A stretch of DNA of 64,000 nucleotides from Ruminococcus sp. (GTDB lineage: Bacteria > Bacillota > Clostridia > Oscillospirales > Acutalibacteraceae), in contig JAFSZY010000004.1 of the NCBI GenBank assembly GCA_017458845.1, positions 1 through 64,000 of the forward strand. The letters are read 5' to 3'. The notes below the pieces were generated by a model. It was not told where the DNA came from and did not search any database. It saw nothing but the letters and a program-made list of their open reading frames with translations. A program made the position numbers and the translations under genes. Each line of letters begins with the position of its first letter. The stretch's first letter is position 1. Positions 50,687 through 60,607 of the stretch are shown here, in pieces.

Positions 50687-51322
50687 ATGGGTGAGCACGT
50701 TCCTTACGGAATCTATGAAAAGTGCATAAAGAGGTTTCTCGATATCATTTGTGCCCTTGCCGCTTTGATAGTTTTTTCGTGGCTATATTTGATTATTGCT
50801 TTCTTTGTAAGACTAAAATTGGGAAGTCCCGTTTTGTTTAAGCAGCCTCGTCCGGGAAAAGACGAAAAAATCTTTTATCTTTATAAGTTCCGTACAATGA
50901 CCGATAAAAAGGATAAAAACGGTAATCTGTTACCCGATGCCGAAAGATTAACTAAGTTCGGCAGATTCCTCCGCAAAACCTCGCTTGACGAGCTCCCCGA
51001 GGCATATAACATTCTCATAGGAAATATGAGCGTTGTAGGTCCCAGACCGCTTTTAGTTCGCTATCTGCCGCTCTATAACGAGCACCAGAGGCATCGTCAC
51101 GATGTTCGCCCCGGGCTTTCGGGATGGGCTCAGGTAAACGGCAGGAACACCGTGAGCTGGAAAGATAAATTTGATTATGATGTTTACTACGCCAACCATG
51201 TTACATTCGGGTTGGATGTTAAGATAGTTTGGAAATCATTCGTTCAGGCGTTTTTCAAGCGAGAGGGCATTACCTCCGAAACGTCCGCGACTATGGAAGA
51301 ATTCAAAGGAAATGTTGATTGA
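50687..51322 (+). CDS. Undecaprenyl-phosphate sugar phosphotransferase, PglC-like
   Basis: 211 residues. One N-terminal membrane segment (about 14-38) after YEKCIKRFLDI; then GSPVLFKQPRPGKDEKIFYL, YKFRTMTD, FGRFLRKTSLDELPE (catalytic Asp-Glu), NMSVVGPRPLL and DVRPGLSGWAQVNGR. This is the small monotopic phosphoglycosyltransferase class that puts the first sugar phosphate on undecaprenyl phosphate at the inner membrane face. Its stop overlaps the pglD-like ATG. Confidence 0.92.
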   Translation: MGEHVPYGIYEKCIKRFLDIICALAALIVFSWLYLIIAFFVRLKLGSPVLFKQPRPGKDEKIFYLYKFRTMTDKKDKNGNLLPDAERLTKFGRFLRKTSLDELPEAYNILIGNMSVVGPRPLLVRYLPLYNEHQRHRHDVRPGLSGWAQVNGRNTVSWKDKFDYDVYYANHVTFGLDVKIVWKSFVQAFFKREGITSETSATMEEFKGNVD

Positions 51323-51927
51323 TGAAAAAACTGGTTATTATCGGCGCAAGCGGTCACGGCAAGGTGATTGCGGATATCGCGCTCAAAACCGGATATGAGG
51401 AGATTGTATTCCTCGACGATGATGACAGCGTAAAGACCTGTGCGGGCTTTCCTGTTGTCGGTAATTCCGAGATGATTTCCGAGTATAATGATTGGGATTT
51501 TGTTGTTGCAATCGGCAATGTTCAAATCCGTGAGAGATTAACGGACGAGCTTGCCAACTACAGTTTAGCAACTCTCATTCATCCCGACGCCGTTATCGGC
51601 AGAGAGGTTGAAATCGGTCGCGGAACAGTTATTATGGCCGGAGCGGTTATCAATTCTTACACAAAGATTGGCAGGGGCTGTATTATAAATACCTGCTCAT
51701 CCGTTGACCACGACTGTAATATCGGCGACTTTGTTCACGTTGCAGTTGGATCGCACATCTGCGGAACGGTCAATGTCGGCACCTCAACTTGGATTGGAGC
51801 AGGCTCGACTGTAAGCAACAACATTGATATTTGCGGTAACTGCAAAATTGGCGTGGGTGCCGTTGTAATAAAGAATATAGAAGAAGTGGGAACTTATATA
51901 GGCGTCCCCGCGAAGAAGATAAGATGA
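51322..51927 (+). CDS. Sugar O/N-acetyltransferase, PglD/NeuD family
   Basis: 201 residues. N-terminal Rossmann-like LVIIGASGHGKVIADIALKT and VVAIGNVQIRERL; C-terminal left-handed beta-helix hexapeptides (VIGREVEIGRGTVIMAGAVI, INTCSSVDHDCNIGDFVHVA) with the catalytic His in SVDHDC, ending IGVPAKKIR. It would acetylate the amino sugar made by the PglE-like enzyme. ATG overlaps the previous stop, and its own stop overlaps the next start. Confidence 0.92.
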   Translation: MKKLVIIGASGHGKVIADIALKTGYEEIVFLDDDDSVKTCAGFPVVGNSEMISEYNDWDFVVAIGNVQIRERLTDELANYSLATLIHPDAVIGREVEIGRGTVIMAGAVINSYTKIGRGCIINTCSSVDHDCNIGDFVHVAVGSHICGTVNVGTSTWIGAGSTVSNNIDICGNCKIGVGAVVIKNIEEVGTYIGVPAKKIR

Positions 51928-53066
51928 AAAAGATTTGTTATGTAACTACGATTTCGCTGACATTGAAATCCTTTGTTATAGAATCGGCGGAATACCTGAA
52001 GGAGCACACAGACTGGGATATCACCGTCATTTGCGATAACGATGATGAGTTCGCAAAGTCGCTGCCCGAGGGTATCAGATATATTCCCGTTTCGATGAAG
52101 CGCGGAATCAGCTTTGACGGAATTTCCGTTATTAACAAGCTGAAAAAGATTTTTAAAGAAGAAAAGTTTGATTTGGTTCAATACTCAACGCCGAATGCTT
52201 CTCTTTACGTTTCAATAGCCGCGAAAGCCGCCAAAGTTCCCGTCAGGCTCTATTGTCAGTGGGGAATAGTTTATGTGGGCTTTCAGGGCTTCAAGAGAAA
52301 GATTTTCAAGGCGATTGAGAAAAAAGTTTGCAAAAATTCAACGCACATAGAGCCCGACAGTTTGGGTAATTTAGAGTTTGCCATTTCCGAGGGATTGTAT
52401 GATAAATCCAAGGGAAAGGTTATCTGGAATGGAAGCGCGAGCGGCGTTGATTTGACTAAATTTGATATAGATAAAAAGGCACTCTGGAGACAGGCTATCC
52501 GTGAAAAGACAGGTCTTAGCGAAGACAGTTTTGTATATGGCTATGTCGGCAGAATTACGGGTGACAAGGGCATCAATGAGCTTTTACAGGCTTTTAAAAA
52601 TCTGCTGAATAAACACGACGCTCGCCTTATTCTTGTAGGATTTGCCGAGAAAGCGGATTCCGTTGATACGGAACTGTACGAGTGGGCAGAGAAGAATGAT
52701 AATGTTAATTTCTGCGGCTATTCAACCGAGGTAGAAAAGTACTTTGCGGCTATGGATGTCTATGTCCTTCCAAGCTACAGAGAAGGCTTCGGACTGAGCG
52801 TTATCGAGGCGGAAGCTATGGGTGTGCCTGTTATTGCGACCGATATTCCCGGACCGAAGGACGCGATGATAAACGGTGAAACAGGTCTCGCAATTAAAGT
52901 ACGTAATACCGAAGATTTGCAAAACGCAATGGAAAAGCTGTACAGCGATAGTGCCTTGCGTGAGAAGCTCGGTCAAAACGGCGCGACTTTTGCAAAGGAT
53001 AATTTTGAACAGCAGAAGCTGTTTGAGTATATTAAAGAGGACAGAGAAAAACTGTTAAACGAATAG
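51924..53066 (+). CDS. Glycosyltransferase family 4
   Basis: 380 residues, GT-B fold. N-terminal domain with KKICYVTTISLTLKSFVIES, C-terminal nucleotide-binding domain with FVYGYVGRITGDKGINELLQ, ARLILVGFAE, NVNFCGYSTEVEKYFAAMDV and PSYREGFGLSVIEAEAMGVP, the E-x7-E motif. It adds a sugar to the lipid-linked intermediate, probably the second residue judging by gene order. ATGA overlap with the pglD-like gene. Confidence 0.9.
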   Translation: MKKICYVTTISLTLKSFVIESAEYLKEHTDWDITVICDNDDEFAKSLPEGIRYIPVSMKRGISFDGISVINKLKKIFKEEKFDLVQYSTPNASLYVSIAAKAAKVPVRLYCQWGIVYVGFQGFKRKIFKAIEKKVCKNSTHIEPDSLGNLEFAISEGLYDKSKGKVIWNGSASGVDLTKFDIDKKALWRQAIREKTGLSEDSFVYGYVGRITGDKGINELLQAFKNLLNKHDARLILVGFAEKADSVDTELYEWAEKNDNVNFCGYSTEVEKYFAAMDVYVLPSYREGFGLSVIEAEAMGVPVIATDIPGPKDAMINGETGLAIKVRNTEDLQNAMEKLYSDSALREKLGQNGATFAKDNFEQQKLFEYIKEDREKLLNE

Positions 53067-53077
53067 GATTGATTGAT

Positions 53078-53875
53078 TTGAGTAAAAAGATTTCAGTGAT
53101 AATGGGCATATATAATTGTGCAAGCACTTTGCCCGAGGCGATTGAATCAATACTGAATCAGACCTATTCAAACTGGGAAATAATAATGTGTGACGATGGT
53201 TCGAGCGATGACACGTTCAAAGTCGCGCAGGAGTTTAAGGAAAAACATCCTAAAAAGATAAAAGTTATAAGAAATGAAAAAAATTCAGGATTAAACAAAA
53301 CCCTGAATCATTGTCTGAAATATGCTGACGGCGACTATATCGCCCGTATGGACGGCGACGACATATCGCTTCCAACGAGATTTGAGAAGGAAGTTGCGTT
53401 CTTGGACGAGAATCCCGATTATGCGATAGTAAGCTGTCCGATGATTTACTTTGATGAAAACGGTGATTGGGGAAAAGGAACCTCCGTTGAATATCCCGAT
53501 AAGTTTACATTTGTTGCGGGAACCCCGTTTTGCCACGCTCCGTGTATGGTTAGAGCTGAAGCGTATAAAGCGGCAGATGGATATTCCGAGGACGTAAGAA
53601 CGCTCAGAGCAGAGGACTATGACCTATGGTTCAGACTCTACTCAATGGGGTATAAGGGTTATAACCTTCAAGAGCCTTTATATAAAATGCGTGATGACGA
53701 AAACGCATATAGCAGACGCAAGTTTAAATTCGCCCGAAATGAGGCGTATGTGAGACGCAAGGGTTATAAAATGCTCGGCTTGCCATTGAAATACAGAGTG
53801 TATTTCATGCGTCCGATAATCGTGGGGTTGCTTCCGAAACCCATATATATGAAATTACACAAAAAACGAAAGTAA
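53078..53875 (+). CDS. Glycosyltransferase family 2
   Basis: About 265 residues; TTG at 53078 suits the AGGA site better than the TTG at 53069. GT-A motifs: ISVIMGIYNCASTLPEAIES, NWEIIMCDDGSSDDTF, GLNKTLNHCLKYADGDYIAR, the MDGDD metal site and RAEDYDLWFRLYSMGYKG. Acts in repeat-unit assembly. Confidence 0.9.
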   Translation: MSKKISVIMGIYNCASTLPEAIESILNQTYSNWEIIMCDDGSSDDTFKVAQEFKEKHPKKIKVIRNEKNSGLNKTLNHCLKYADGDYIARMDGDDISLPTRFEKEVAFLDENPDYAIVSCPMIYFDENGDWGKGTSVEYPDKFTFVAGTPFCHAPCMVRAEAYKAADGYSEDVRTLRAEDYDLWFRLYSMGYKGYNLQEPLYKMRDDENAYSRRKFKFARNEAYVRRKGYKMLGLPLKYRVYFMRPIIVGLLPKPIYMKLHKKRK

Positions 53876-53887
53876 GGAGTGAAGAAA

Positions 53888-55027
53888 ATGCCGGTCTGGT
53901 GGGGAACATTTGCATATATGATGGTAGTGTCGTTTATCGGAATGTATATGTACAAGAGCAAAAAGCAGAGTGCTACATTAGTACCGGTAGAGGGAGAGAA
54001 GACAGAGAACTACAAAAGTATTGGGCTTGTAATGGCTCTGCTTTCTTTTGCTCTTTTAGTTTTTTTTGCAGGTAATCGTAGTATAATACATGATACGCAA
54101 GAGTATCAATATATGTATGATTTGTTTTATACTGATGATTTGAATCAAATTCCAGATATTATTAGTGGTAATACTAAAGTTGTAAAAGGACCGCTTTTCA
54201 TTATTTATTTAGTAATTTTTAAACACTTTACTCACGGAACATATAATGATTGGTTTTTGTCTGTTGCGTTAATACAGTGTGTTTCTATTGCTTTATTTTT
54301 TTACAAATACTCTGTTAACTATGTTTATTCAGTTTTTTTGTTTTATATGACCAGTGGAGTTATTTGGCTCGTAAATGGTATGAGACAGTTTTTAGCGGTT
54401 GCAATTGTTTTGTTTTTCGTTGATTTTATTCTCAAGAGGAAAACGATTCCGTTTATAATTGTTGTTATTGTAGTATACTTTATACATTCCGCGTCACTTC
54501 TATGGATTCCTGTATATTTTATTATAAACTTTAAACCATGGTCTTCTAAATTCTTATTATGTGTAGTTGCCTTTGTTATCGGTATGATTCTCTTTTCAAG
54601 ATCATCATTTCTTAGTGAAACGGATTTTTCATATTTACAAGAGGATGAAAATGCAGGAATTAATCTATTTAGAATTCTTGTAAATTTTGTTCCCAGTATA
54701 CTTGCGTTTATTAAAAGAAAAGAAACAGAAGAATTAAACATTCCGTTTATTAATATATTAATAAACCTTTCTGTTATAACATCCGCATGTTATTTGATTG
54801 GCTATTTTTCAAACGGAGTGGTAGCCAGGATTGCAGAATACTTTGTTCTGTTTAATTATGTTCTTATGCCACTATTGTTTAAAAAAGTTTATGATGAAAG
54901 TCTAAGTAAAACTATAATGCTTGTTTCATTAGTTGGTTATTTTGCTTATTTTTGCTTTGAAATGTATAATGCAAAAAATGGTATATATATAAGTGATAGT
55001 CTGGGAATAGCATACTGGACTCCGTAA
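53888..55027 (+). CDS. EpsG-like polysaccharide polymerase
   Basis: About 379 residues from ATG 53888 (AGGAG 9 bases before; GTG 53879 is too close). About ten hydrophobic segments. It contains the RSIIHDTQEYQYMYDL type loop, ending near VNGMRQFLAVAIVLFFVDFI (the EpsG/Wzy G-x-R-Q motif) and a FIHSASLLWIPVYFII helix with His. Such proteins join repeat units outside the membrane. Strongly AT-rich compared with the genes before it, which suggests an exchanged segment. Confidence 0.85.
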   Translation: MPVWWGTFAYMMVVSFIGMYMYKSKKQSATLVPVEGEKTENYKSIGLVMALLSFALLVFFAGNRSIIHDTQEYQYMYDLFYTDDLNQIPDIISGNTKVVKGPLFIIYLVIFKHFTHGTYNDWFLSVALIQCVSIALFFYKYSVNYVYSVFLFYMTSGVIWLVNGMRQFLAVAIVLFFVDFILKRKTIPFIIVVIVVYFIHSASLLWIPVYFIINFKPWSSKFLLCVVAFVIGMILFSRSSFLSETDFSYLQEDENAGINLFRILVNFVPSILAFIKRKETEELNIPFINILINLSVITSACYLIGYFSNGVVARIAEYFVLFNYVLMPLLFKKVYDESLSKTIMLVSLVGYFAYFCFEMYNAKNGIYISDSLGIAYWTP

Positions 55028-55033
55028 TAAAAT

Positions 55034-56143
55034 ATGAAAATAGTATTTTTAATCCCCACCCTATCCCACGGTGGAGCTGAGAAGGTCCTTGTAAACCTTG
55101 TTAATAATCTTGATAAAAACAAATATGATATAACAGTTCAAACACTTTTTGATGGCGGAGTTAACAAGCAGTATCTAAAGCCACACATAAAAACAAAGAC
55201 TGTATTCAAAAAAGTCTTTCCCGCAAATTCATACTTATTTGCGCTTTTTTCTCCAAAGTTTCTTTACAAGTGTTTTATAAAAGAGCACTACGATATTATT
55301 GTATCTTATCTTGAGGGTCCGACAGCTCGTATTGTGAGCGGTTGTACGGACGAGAACACTAAACTTGTTAGCTGGATTCATTGCAAAATGGATACCGAAA
55401 AAGCGGCTTCTGTTGGTTTCAGAAGTTTTAAAGAAGCTAAAAAGTGTTACAACAAGTTTGACTACACCGCATGTGTTTCGCAGTGGGTTAAGAACTGGTT
55501 TGTTGATACCTTTGATTTCAAAAAGCCGATTGGCGTGTTGTACAACACCATCGAGACCGATGAAATAATCACCAAGTCAAATGAATCGATAGATGACATC
55601 ACCTTAGATGAAGATGTTTACAACATCATCTCTGTCGGCAAAGTGATTGCAGTCAAAGCCTTTATGAGGCTTGCTCATATACATAAAAGACTGCTCGATG
55701 ATGGCATAAAGAATCATATATACATTCTCGGTGTCGGCGATGAGCAATCGAAGATTGAAAAGTATATAGCCGAAAATAATCTGACCGATACTTTTACGTT
55801 CTTAGGCTACAACACCAATCCGTACAAATATGTTAAGGCTTGTGATTTGTATGTGTGTTCATCTTTGAGCGAGGGGTTCAGTACCTCTGTAACCGAGTCA
55901 TTGATTGTCAGAACGCCTGTTGTTACAACATTATGTTCAGGTATGCAGGAGATGCTCGGCGAAAATGACGAATACGGTATTGTGACCGAGAACAATGAAG
56001 ACGCGCTTTATGAAGGCGTAAAGAAAATGCTGACAACGCCTAATATGCTTGAGGATTACTCGCAAAAGACACTTGAGCGAGGCAAATACTTCAGCACAGA
56101 AAAGACTACGAAAGCAGTAGAGGATATGCTGTTAAATCTATGA
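55034..56143 (+). CDS. Glycosyltransferase family 4
   Basis: 369 residues. Starts MKIVFLIPTLSHGGAEKVLV (the GGAE loop), then NIISVGKVIAVKAFMRLAHI, IYILGVGDEQSKIEKYI, TFLGYNTNPYKYVKACDLYV and SSLSEGFSTSVTESLIVRTP, the E-x7-E acceptor motif. GT-B retaining enzyme. Confidence 0.9.
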   Translation: MKIVFLIPTLSHGGAEKVLVNLVNNLDKNKYDITVQTLFDGGVNKQYLKPHIKTKTVFKKVFPANSYLFALFSPKFLYKCFIKEHYDIIVSYLEGPTARIVSGCTDENTKLVSWIHCKMDTEKAASVGFRSFKEAKKCYNKFDYTACVSQWVKNWFVDTFDFKKPIGVLYNTIETDEIITKSNESIDDITLDEDVYNIISVGKVIAVKAFMRLAHIHKRLLDDGIKNHIYILGVGDEQSKIEKYIAENNLTDTFTFLGYNTNPYKYVKACDLYVCSSLSEGFSTSVTESLIVRTPVVTTLCSGMQEMLGENDEYGIVTENNEDALYEGVKKMLTTPNMLEDYSQKTLERGKYFSTEKTTKAVEDMLLNL

Positions 56144-56153
56144 GGAGGAAGTT

Positions 56154-57347
56154 ATGAAACACGGATTTTATTTCAGATTTTACCGAATGTTTCATAATGA
56201 AGCTCTATGTTCCTTTTTGGCGAGCTTGGCTTACTTTTTGTATTGTGTGAAGTTTTTCATCAAGAAGGTGCTTCGCAAGAAAGTAAAGTCAACTATGACT
56301 GCAGATGAAGCCCGCAGGATAATTGATGAAGTTTATCCAAAGCCAGAGTCAAATCCGGAGTACAAGAATCCTGAAATTGATGAAAACCTTGATTTATCTA
56401 TTGTTATTCCTGTTTACAACTATGCCGACATTCTTGAGGACAATATCAACTCGATTCTGAATCAAAAGACTGATTACAAGTTTGAGGCGATATTTGTTGA
56501 CGATGGCTCAACGGACGGTGCGCAGGATATTCTCAGAAAATACGAGAATCATCCGAATGTTAAGCTGATTTTTCAACAAAACGGTGGTATAGGCGCAGCG
56601 CGAAATACAGGTATCAACCACGCAAACGGCAAGTATCTGATGTTTGTTGACTGCGATGATATCGTTCATGATGATATAGTTGAAACGCTTATGAGCAAAG
56701 CCTATGAGCAGGATTTGGATATGATAGTTGCCGCTCACAATCTTGTGAAGGAAAAGAACGGCGAGGTTTATGAGATTGTGCCGAATGTCTACCCTCAGAA
56801 GAATCTTATCGGATTCAAAAACGGCGATGAGATTATGAATCTCCCTGGACTTCCGTGGGCAAAGGTATATAAGCGTGAGATTTGGAATGATGTGAGATTT
56901 TTTCCGGGGTATTGGTATGAGGATACAATCGTCCATCCATTGATATTTACTCAAGTTAAATCCTATTCATATATTCCTAAAGTAGTATATGAATACAAAT
57001 GGTATGAGAAGAATTTTTCACATACACAGAATGATTCAAAGAGAATAAGGACAATCGAAAGATACTGGATTTTAGAGGAAATCCTTGCACAGTATGAAAA
57101 ATTGAACTTTGCAAAAGACGCTAAGTTTTATACGTTGTTGTTAAGACACTATTCGTCCTACTATTATCCATTCATAAAAGGTCTTGACAGCAAAGTCGTT
57201 GAAGCACTCTTTGTGCTTGCAAAAGAAGAAATAGATAAGTATAAACCAAAAGAAAAAGTTAAGCTGCCATATGTTTTGAAATATGTTGATAAAGCGTTTG
57301 CTGAGAATGATATGTCGCTATGGCAGATTTCAAGTTGTTATCAATAA
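56154..57347 (+). CDS. Glycosyltransferase family 2 with N-terminal hydrophobic stretch
   Basis: 397 residues; GAGGAGG precedes the ATG. An N-terminal amphipathic/hydrophobic region (about 18-42) leads to a GT-A domain: LDLSIVIPVYNYADILEDNI, FEAIFVDDGSTDGAQDILRK, NGGIGAARNTGINHANGKYL and the MFVDCDDIVHDD metal site. The C-terminal ~100 residues (KRIRTIERYWILEEILAQYE on) are helical, as in the WcaA/EpsJ-type enzymes. Confidence 0.9.
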   Translation: MKHGFYFRFYRMFHNEALCSFLASLAYFLYCVKFFIKKVLRKKVKSTMTADEARRIIDEVYPKPESNPEYKNPEIDENLDLSIVIPVYNYADILEDNINSILNQKTDYKFEAIFVDDGSTDGAQDILRKYENHPNVKLIFQQNGGIGAARNTGINHANGKYLMFVDCDDIVHDDIVETLMSKAYEQDLDMIVAAHNLVKEKNGEVYEIVPNVYPQKNLIGFKNGDEIMNLPGLPWAKVYKREIWNDVRFFPGYWYEDTIVHPLIFTQVKSYSYIPKVVYEYKWYEKNFSHTQNDSKRIRTIERYWILEEILAQYEKLNFAKDAKFYTLLLRHYSSYYYPFIKGLDSKVVEALFVLAKEEIDKYKPKEKVKLPYVLKYVDKAFAENDMSLWQISSCYQ

Positions 57348-57365
57348 AGATGAGAGGTGAGTATT

Positions 57366-58571
57366 ATGAATATTTTAGTTATTTCAGGATACTCCCCGGA
57401 TTTTAATTCGTCTGCAAATCTTAGTCATAATGCTTTTATCGAAGGTTTTATAAAGCTTGGGTATGATGTAGATATATTGTGCCACGATTTTATGGGCAAA
57501 AGCAGTGAAGATATTCCCAAGTTCAAAAATGTATATACATATGACGGAATATCTTTATATGAAAAGCTTGCGCCTCAAAGAACCACGGATTCAAGTGCAT
57601 CAGCATCTTCTGCACAAGATAACAACAGTACATCAAAAGTAGGTCTTAAACAAAGAATTCTTGGAAAAGCAAAAAAAGCTGTGCGTTCTATGTATGGGGT
57701 ATATAACCCCTCAATTGTGTGGTATTATCGCACAAAGAAATTTCGGGTAAACACAAAATATGATTATGTGGTTTCAATGGGTTATCCTCATGTCAGCCAC
57801 AAGGTTGCCGCTTATTTAATAAAGCATAATAAAGTAATTGCTACTAAGTGGATACAGCTTTGGGAAGATCCGTGGTATTATTCATTGGAACTTAGAGGAG
57901 AAAACCAAAAAGTAAAAAGAGCTGAATATATGTTGCTGGATGCCGGACAAGAAATAGTTTATGTCAGTCCAATTACGCTTAAAAACCAACAACGAATTTT
58001 TGAACGTGATAAAGATAAGATGCGTTGGTGCCCATTAGCAGCTTACTATCAATATGAAACAATAGATTATTCAAATGTCAATGTAAATCAGTACGGATAT
58101 TTCGGGGATTATCTTCCTTATATTCGTAATCTTGAACCATTCTATAATGTAGCAGTAAAGTGTAATCTAAATGTTGATATTTGCGGTTCACCGTCTGATT
58201 TGTTACCAAGCAAGAATAATGTAAAGATATATCCCAGACTACCGCTAGGAGAGCTTAAGGAATATGAAGATAAAGCGAGTGTTGTAATTTGCTTATTCAA
58301 CCTTGGTGGCGGTCAAATACCGGGCAAGATATATCAGCTTGCCGCTACAAATAAAACTATCCTTGCGATATTAGACGGTCCCGAGGATGAACAAAAGATA
58401 ATCAGAGACTACTTTGAAAAATACAACCGTTTTGTATTCTGCCAGAATAACGAGCAGTCTATTTCAGAAGCGATTGACAGAATCGAGAACAACGATTTAG
58501 GCGGTATTTCAAACGAGCCTATTGACGATTTCTCGGTTGATAAGATTGCGAAAATGTTATTGGGAGAATAG
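57366..58571 (+). CDS. Glycosyltransferase, GT-B type
   Basis: About 401 residues from ATG 57366 (AGAGGTG upstream). Starts MNILVISGYSPDFNSSANLS, an N-terminal Rossmann with HNAF; middle KVAAYLIKHNKVIATKWIQL and WEDPWYYSLELRG; C-terminal NLNVDICGSPSDLLPS, VKIYPRLPLGELKEYEDKAS, VVICLFNLGGGQIPGKIYQL. Similar to glycosyltransferases of exopolysaccharide loci that lack a clear GT family number. A Ser/Thr-rich low-complexity insert lies at about 75-95. Confidence 0.75.
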   Translation: MNILVISGYSPDFNSSANLSHNAFIEGFIKLGYDVDILCHDFMGKSSEDIPKFKNVYTYDGISLYEKLAPQRTTDSSASASSAQDNNSTSKVGLKQRILGKAKKAVRSMYGVYNPSIVWYYRTKKFRVNTKYDYVVSMGYPHVSHKVAAYLIKHNKVIATKWIQLWEDPWYYSLELRGENQKVKRAEYMLLDAGQEIVYVSPITLKNQQRIFERDKDKMRWCPLAAYYQYETIDYSNVNVNQYGYFGDYLPYIRNLEPFYNVAVKCNLNVDICGSPSDLLPSKNNVKIYPRLPLGELKEYEDKASVVICLFNLGGGQIPGKIYQLAATNKTILAILDGPEDEQKIIRDYFEKYNRFVFCQNNEQSISEAIDRIENNDLGGISNEPIDDFSVDKIAKMLLGE

Positions 58572-58616
58572 CTTTAGAAACAGAAAAGTGACAATAAAGA
58601 ATATAGGGGTATATTT

Positions 58617-59585
58617 ATGAACGATAAATGTTTTGATAACGCAATAAAATGGATACACAACAATACCGCATGTAACAATGGAGGAATAGTCGTAACAGAC
58701 AAACAGCGTCAGTTATATCCGGAAGTAACCGGTTATTATATTCCATCTCTTCTAAATTATGGAGAAAAAGAATTAGCTATATCTTTTGCAAAGTATCTTT
58801 GTGAAACACAGAAAGAAGACGGATCATGGTATGACTCATTAGGCAACAATCCTTTCATTTTTGACACAGGTCAGATTTTAAAAGGGTTAGTAGCTATCAG
58901 GAATATTTTGCCGGAAGTTGACGAGCACATTATCAAAGGAATTAACTGGATGTTCTCAAATATGAATTCAGACGGCAGACTTGTGCAACCTAATGATGAA
59001 ATGTGGGGCAAAGACAAAAGTATTTGTAATGAGCTTATACATATATATACTCTTTCACCTATATTAGAAGCAGCAAAAGTTTTTAATAAGCCGGAGTGGG
59101 AAGCAAAGGTTAATAAAATACTCGATTATTATATTGATAATTATCGTGATATGATTGTAAATTATTCTATGTTTTCGCATTTTTATGCTTATGTGATAGA
59201 AGGATTAATTGATTGCGGTCGTGAGAGTTTAGCTCGTGAAGCAATGACCGATTTTTGTAAATATGTAAGTGGAAATGGAGCTGTATGCGCTTATAATGAT
59301 GTTAAGTGGGTTTGTTCTACTGCTTGTTTTCAGTTTGCTATTATTTGGTACAAGCTTAAAGAGAAAGAAAAAGCAGACTTGACTTATCAATTTGCATGTT
59401 CTCTTCAGAATCCGTCCGGAGGCTGGTACGGAAGCTATGCTGATTCGAAATTTAAAGTTTTTACAAACAGAATTAAAGCTAAGCTCAAGCTAACAAGAGG
59501 AATGTATTTAGTAAATGAGGAAATCAGTTGGGCAGTTAAGTTCTATTTGGATGCTAAGTATTTAAAAGATAATTATAGTGTTTAA
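58617..59585 (+). CDS. Alpha/alpha-toroid protein with QW-like motifs in the glycan locus
   Basis: 322 residues, no signal peptide. Helical repeats with CETQKEDGSWYDSLGNNPFI and CSLQNPSGGWYGSY, both like the Q-x(3)-G-x-W (QW) motifs of squalene/terpene cyclase and prenyltransferase toroids. Also SKYICNEL-like FDTGQILKGLVAIR and VSGNGAVCAYND. The DXDD cyclase acid motif is not visible. Similar toroids occur as polysaccharide lyases, hydrolases or unassigned proteins in capsule loci. I would call it a glycan- or lipid-acting toroid of unknown reaction. Confidence 0.6.
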   Translation: MNDKCFDNAIKWIHNNTACNNGGIVVTDKQRQLYPEVTGYYIPSLLNYGEKELAISFAKYLCETQKEDGSWYDSLGNNPFIFDTGQILKGLVAIRNILPEVDEHIIKGINWMFSNMNSDGRLVQPNDEMWGKDKSICNELIHIYTLSPILEAAKVFNKPEWEAKVNKILDYYIDNYRDMIVNYSMFSHFYAYVIEGLIDCGRESLAREAMTDFCKYVSGNGAVCAYNDVKWVCSTACFQFAIIWYKLKEKEKADLTYQFACSLQNPSGGWYGSYADSKFKVFTNRIKAKLKLTRGMYLVNEEISWAVKFYLDAKYLKDNYSV

Positions 59586-59603
59586 TGGTATTTTGAGGAA
59601 ATA

Positions 59604-60578
59604 ATGGATTTAATTAGTATTATCGTTCCTATTTATAAAGTTGAAAAGTATTTAAATCGTTGTGTTGAGAGTATTGTTCAACAGACATACAGTAATCTTG
59701 AAATAATACTGGTTGATGATGGTTCTCCGGATAATTGTCCTAAAATCTGTGACGATTGGGTACAAAAGGATAATAGGATAAAGGTGGTTCATAAGAAAAA
59801 CGGTGGTCTTTCCGATGCTCGAAATGCGGGAATAGCTATTGCTACAGGTAACTTTATTGGGTTTATCGATTCTGATGATTGGATTGCACCGGAGATGTAC
59901 GAGAGATTATTAAACTCGATTCATAAAGATGAGACTGATATTGCCGCTTGTACGGTAGAAATGACTTGGGAAGACAATAAAGAAAAGAATAAACTTTTAA
60001 CTGTTAAAGAAAATGTTGTTTTAAGTCAGATTGAAGCTCAGGAAACATTATTAAATGAAGATAAGTTAAAGCATCCGGTATGGTATAAACTGTATAAACG
60101 AGAAACAATTGATGGTTTATTGTTTGAAAAAGGGAAATACCATGAAGATGTTTTTTGGACATATAAAGCTATTGGCAACGCAGATAGTATTAGCATAATA
60201 GATTTTGTTGGATATTTTTACTTCCAAAGAAATGATAGTATCATGGGTCATGATTATTCAATTGACTGGATTGATTATGTAGATGCTATTTGTGAAAGAC
60301 AGGAGTATTTTGAAACTAAATATCCTGAATTAGAAACAAGGGCGAGGCTGTATATTAATCAAAACTGTATATATCATACGCAAATGACATACAAGCATTT
60401 ATCAGGCGAGAAGAAGAAAACTATGCTTGATTATATGCGTAAAGTTAACAAAAAGTATAAAGTGCATTTTAAAGATTACTCAAGCGTAAGTTTATCCCAA
60501 GGAGTATTTATTGCTATGTCAAGAGTATCACTAAAATATACAGCTCTTCTAAAGAATCTTTTCGGAATTGGCATTTAG
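59604..60578 (+). CDS. Glycosyltransferase family 2
   Basis: 324 residues. ISIIVPIYKVEKYLNRCVES, NLEIILVDDGSPDNCPKICD, KKNGGLSDARNAGIAIATGN, the FIDSDDWIAPEMYERL metal site and HPVWYKLYKRETI with HEDVFWTYK. A typical GT-A enzyme of the EpsH/CpsI kind. AT-rich. Confidence 0.92.
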   Translation: MDLISIIVPIYKVEKYLNRCVESIVQQTYSNLEIILVDDGSPDNCPKICDDWVQKDNRIKVVHKKNGGLSDARNAGIAIATGNFIGFIDSDDWIAPEMYERLLNSIHKDETDIAACTVEMTWEDNKEKNKLLTVKENVVLSQIEAQETLLNEDKLKHPVWYKLYKRETIDGLLFEKGKYHEDVFWTYKAIGNADSISIIDFVGYFYFQRNDSIMGHDYSIDWIDYVDAICERQEYFETKYPELETRARLYINQNCIYHTQMTYKHLSGEKKKTMLDYMRKVNKKYKVHFKDYSSVSLSQGVFIAMSRVSLKYTALLKNLFGIGI

Positions 60579-60607
60579 TTTTTCATTCACTAAAAGTAGG
60601 TTTATAA

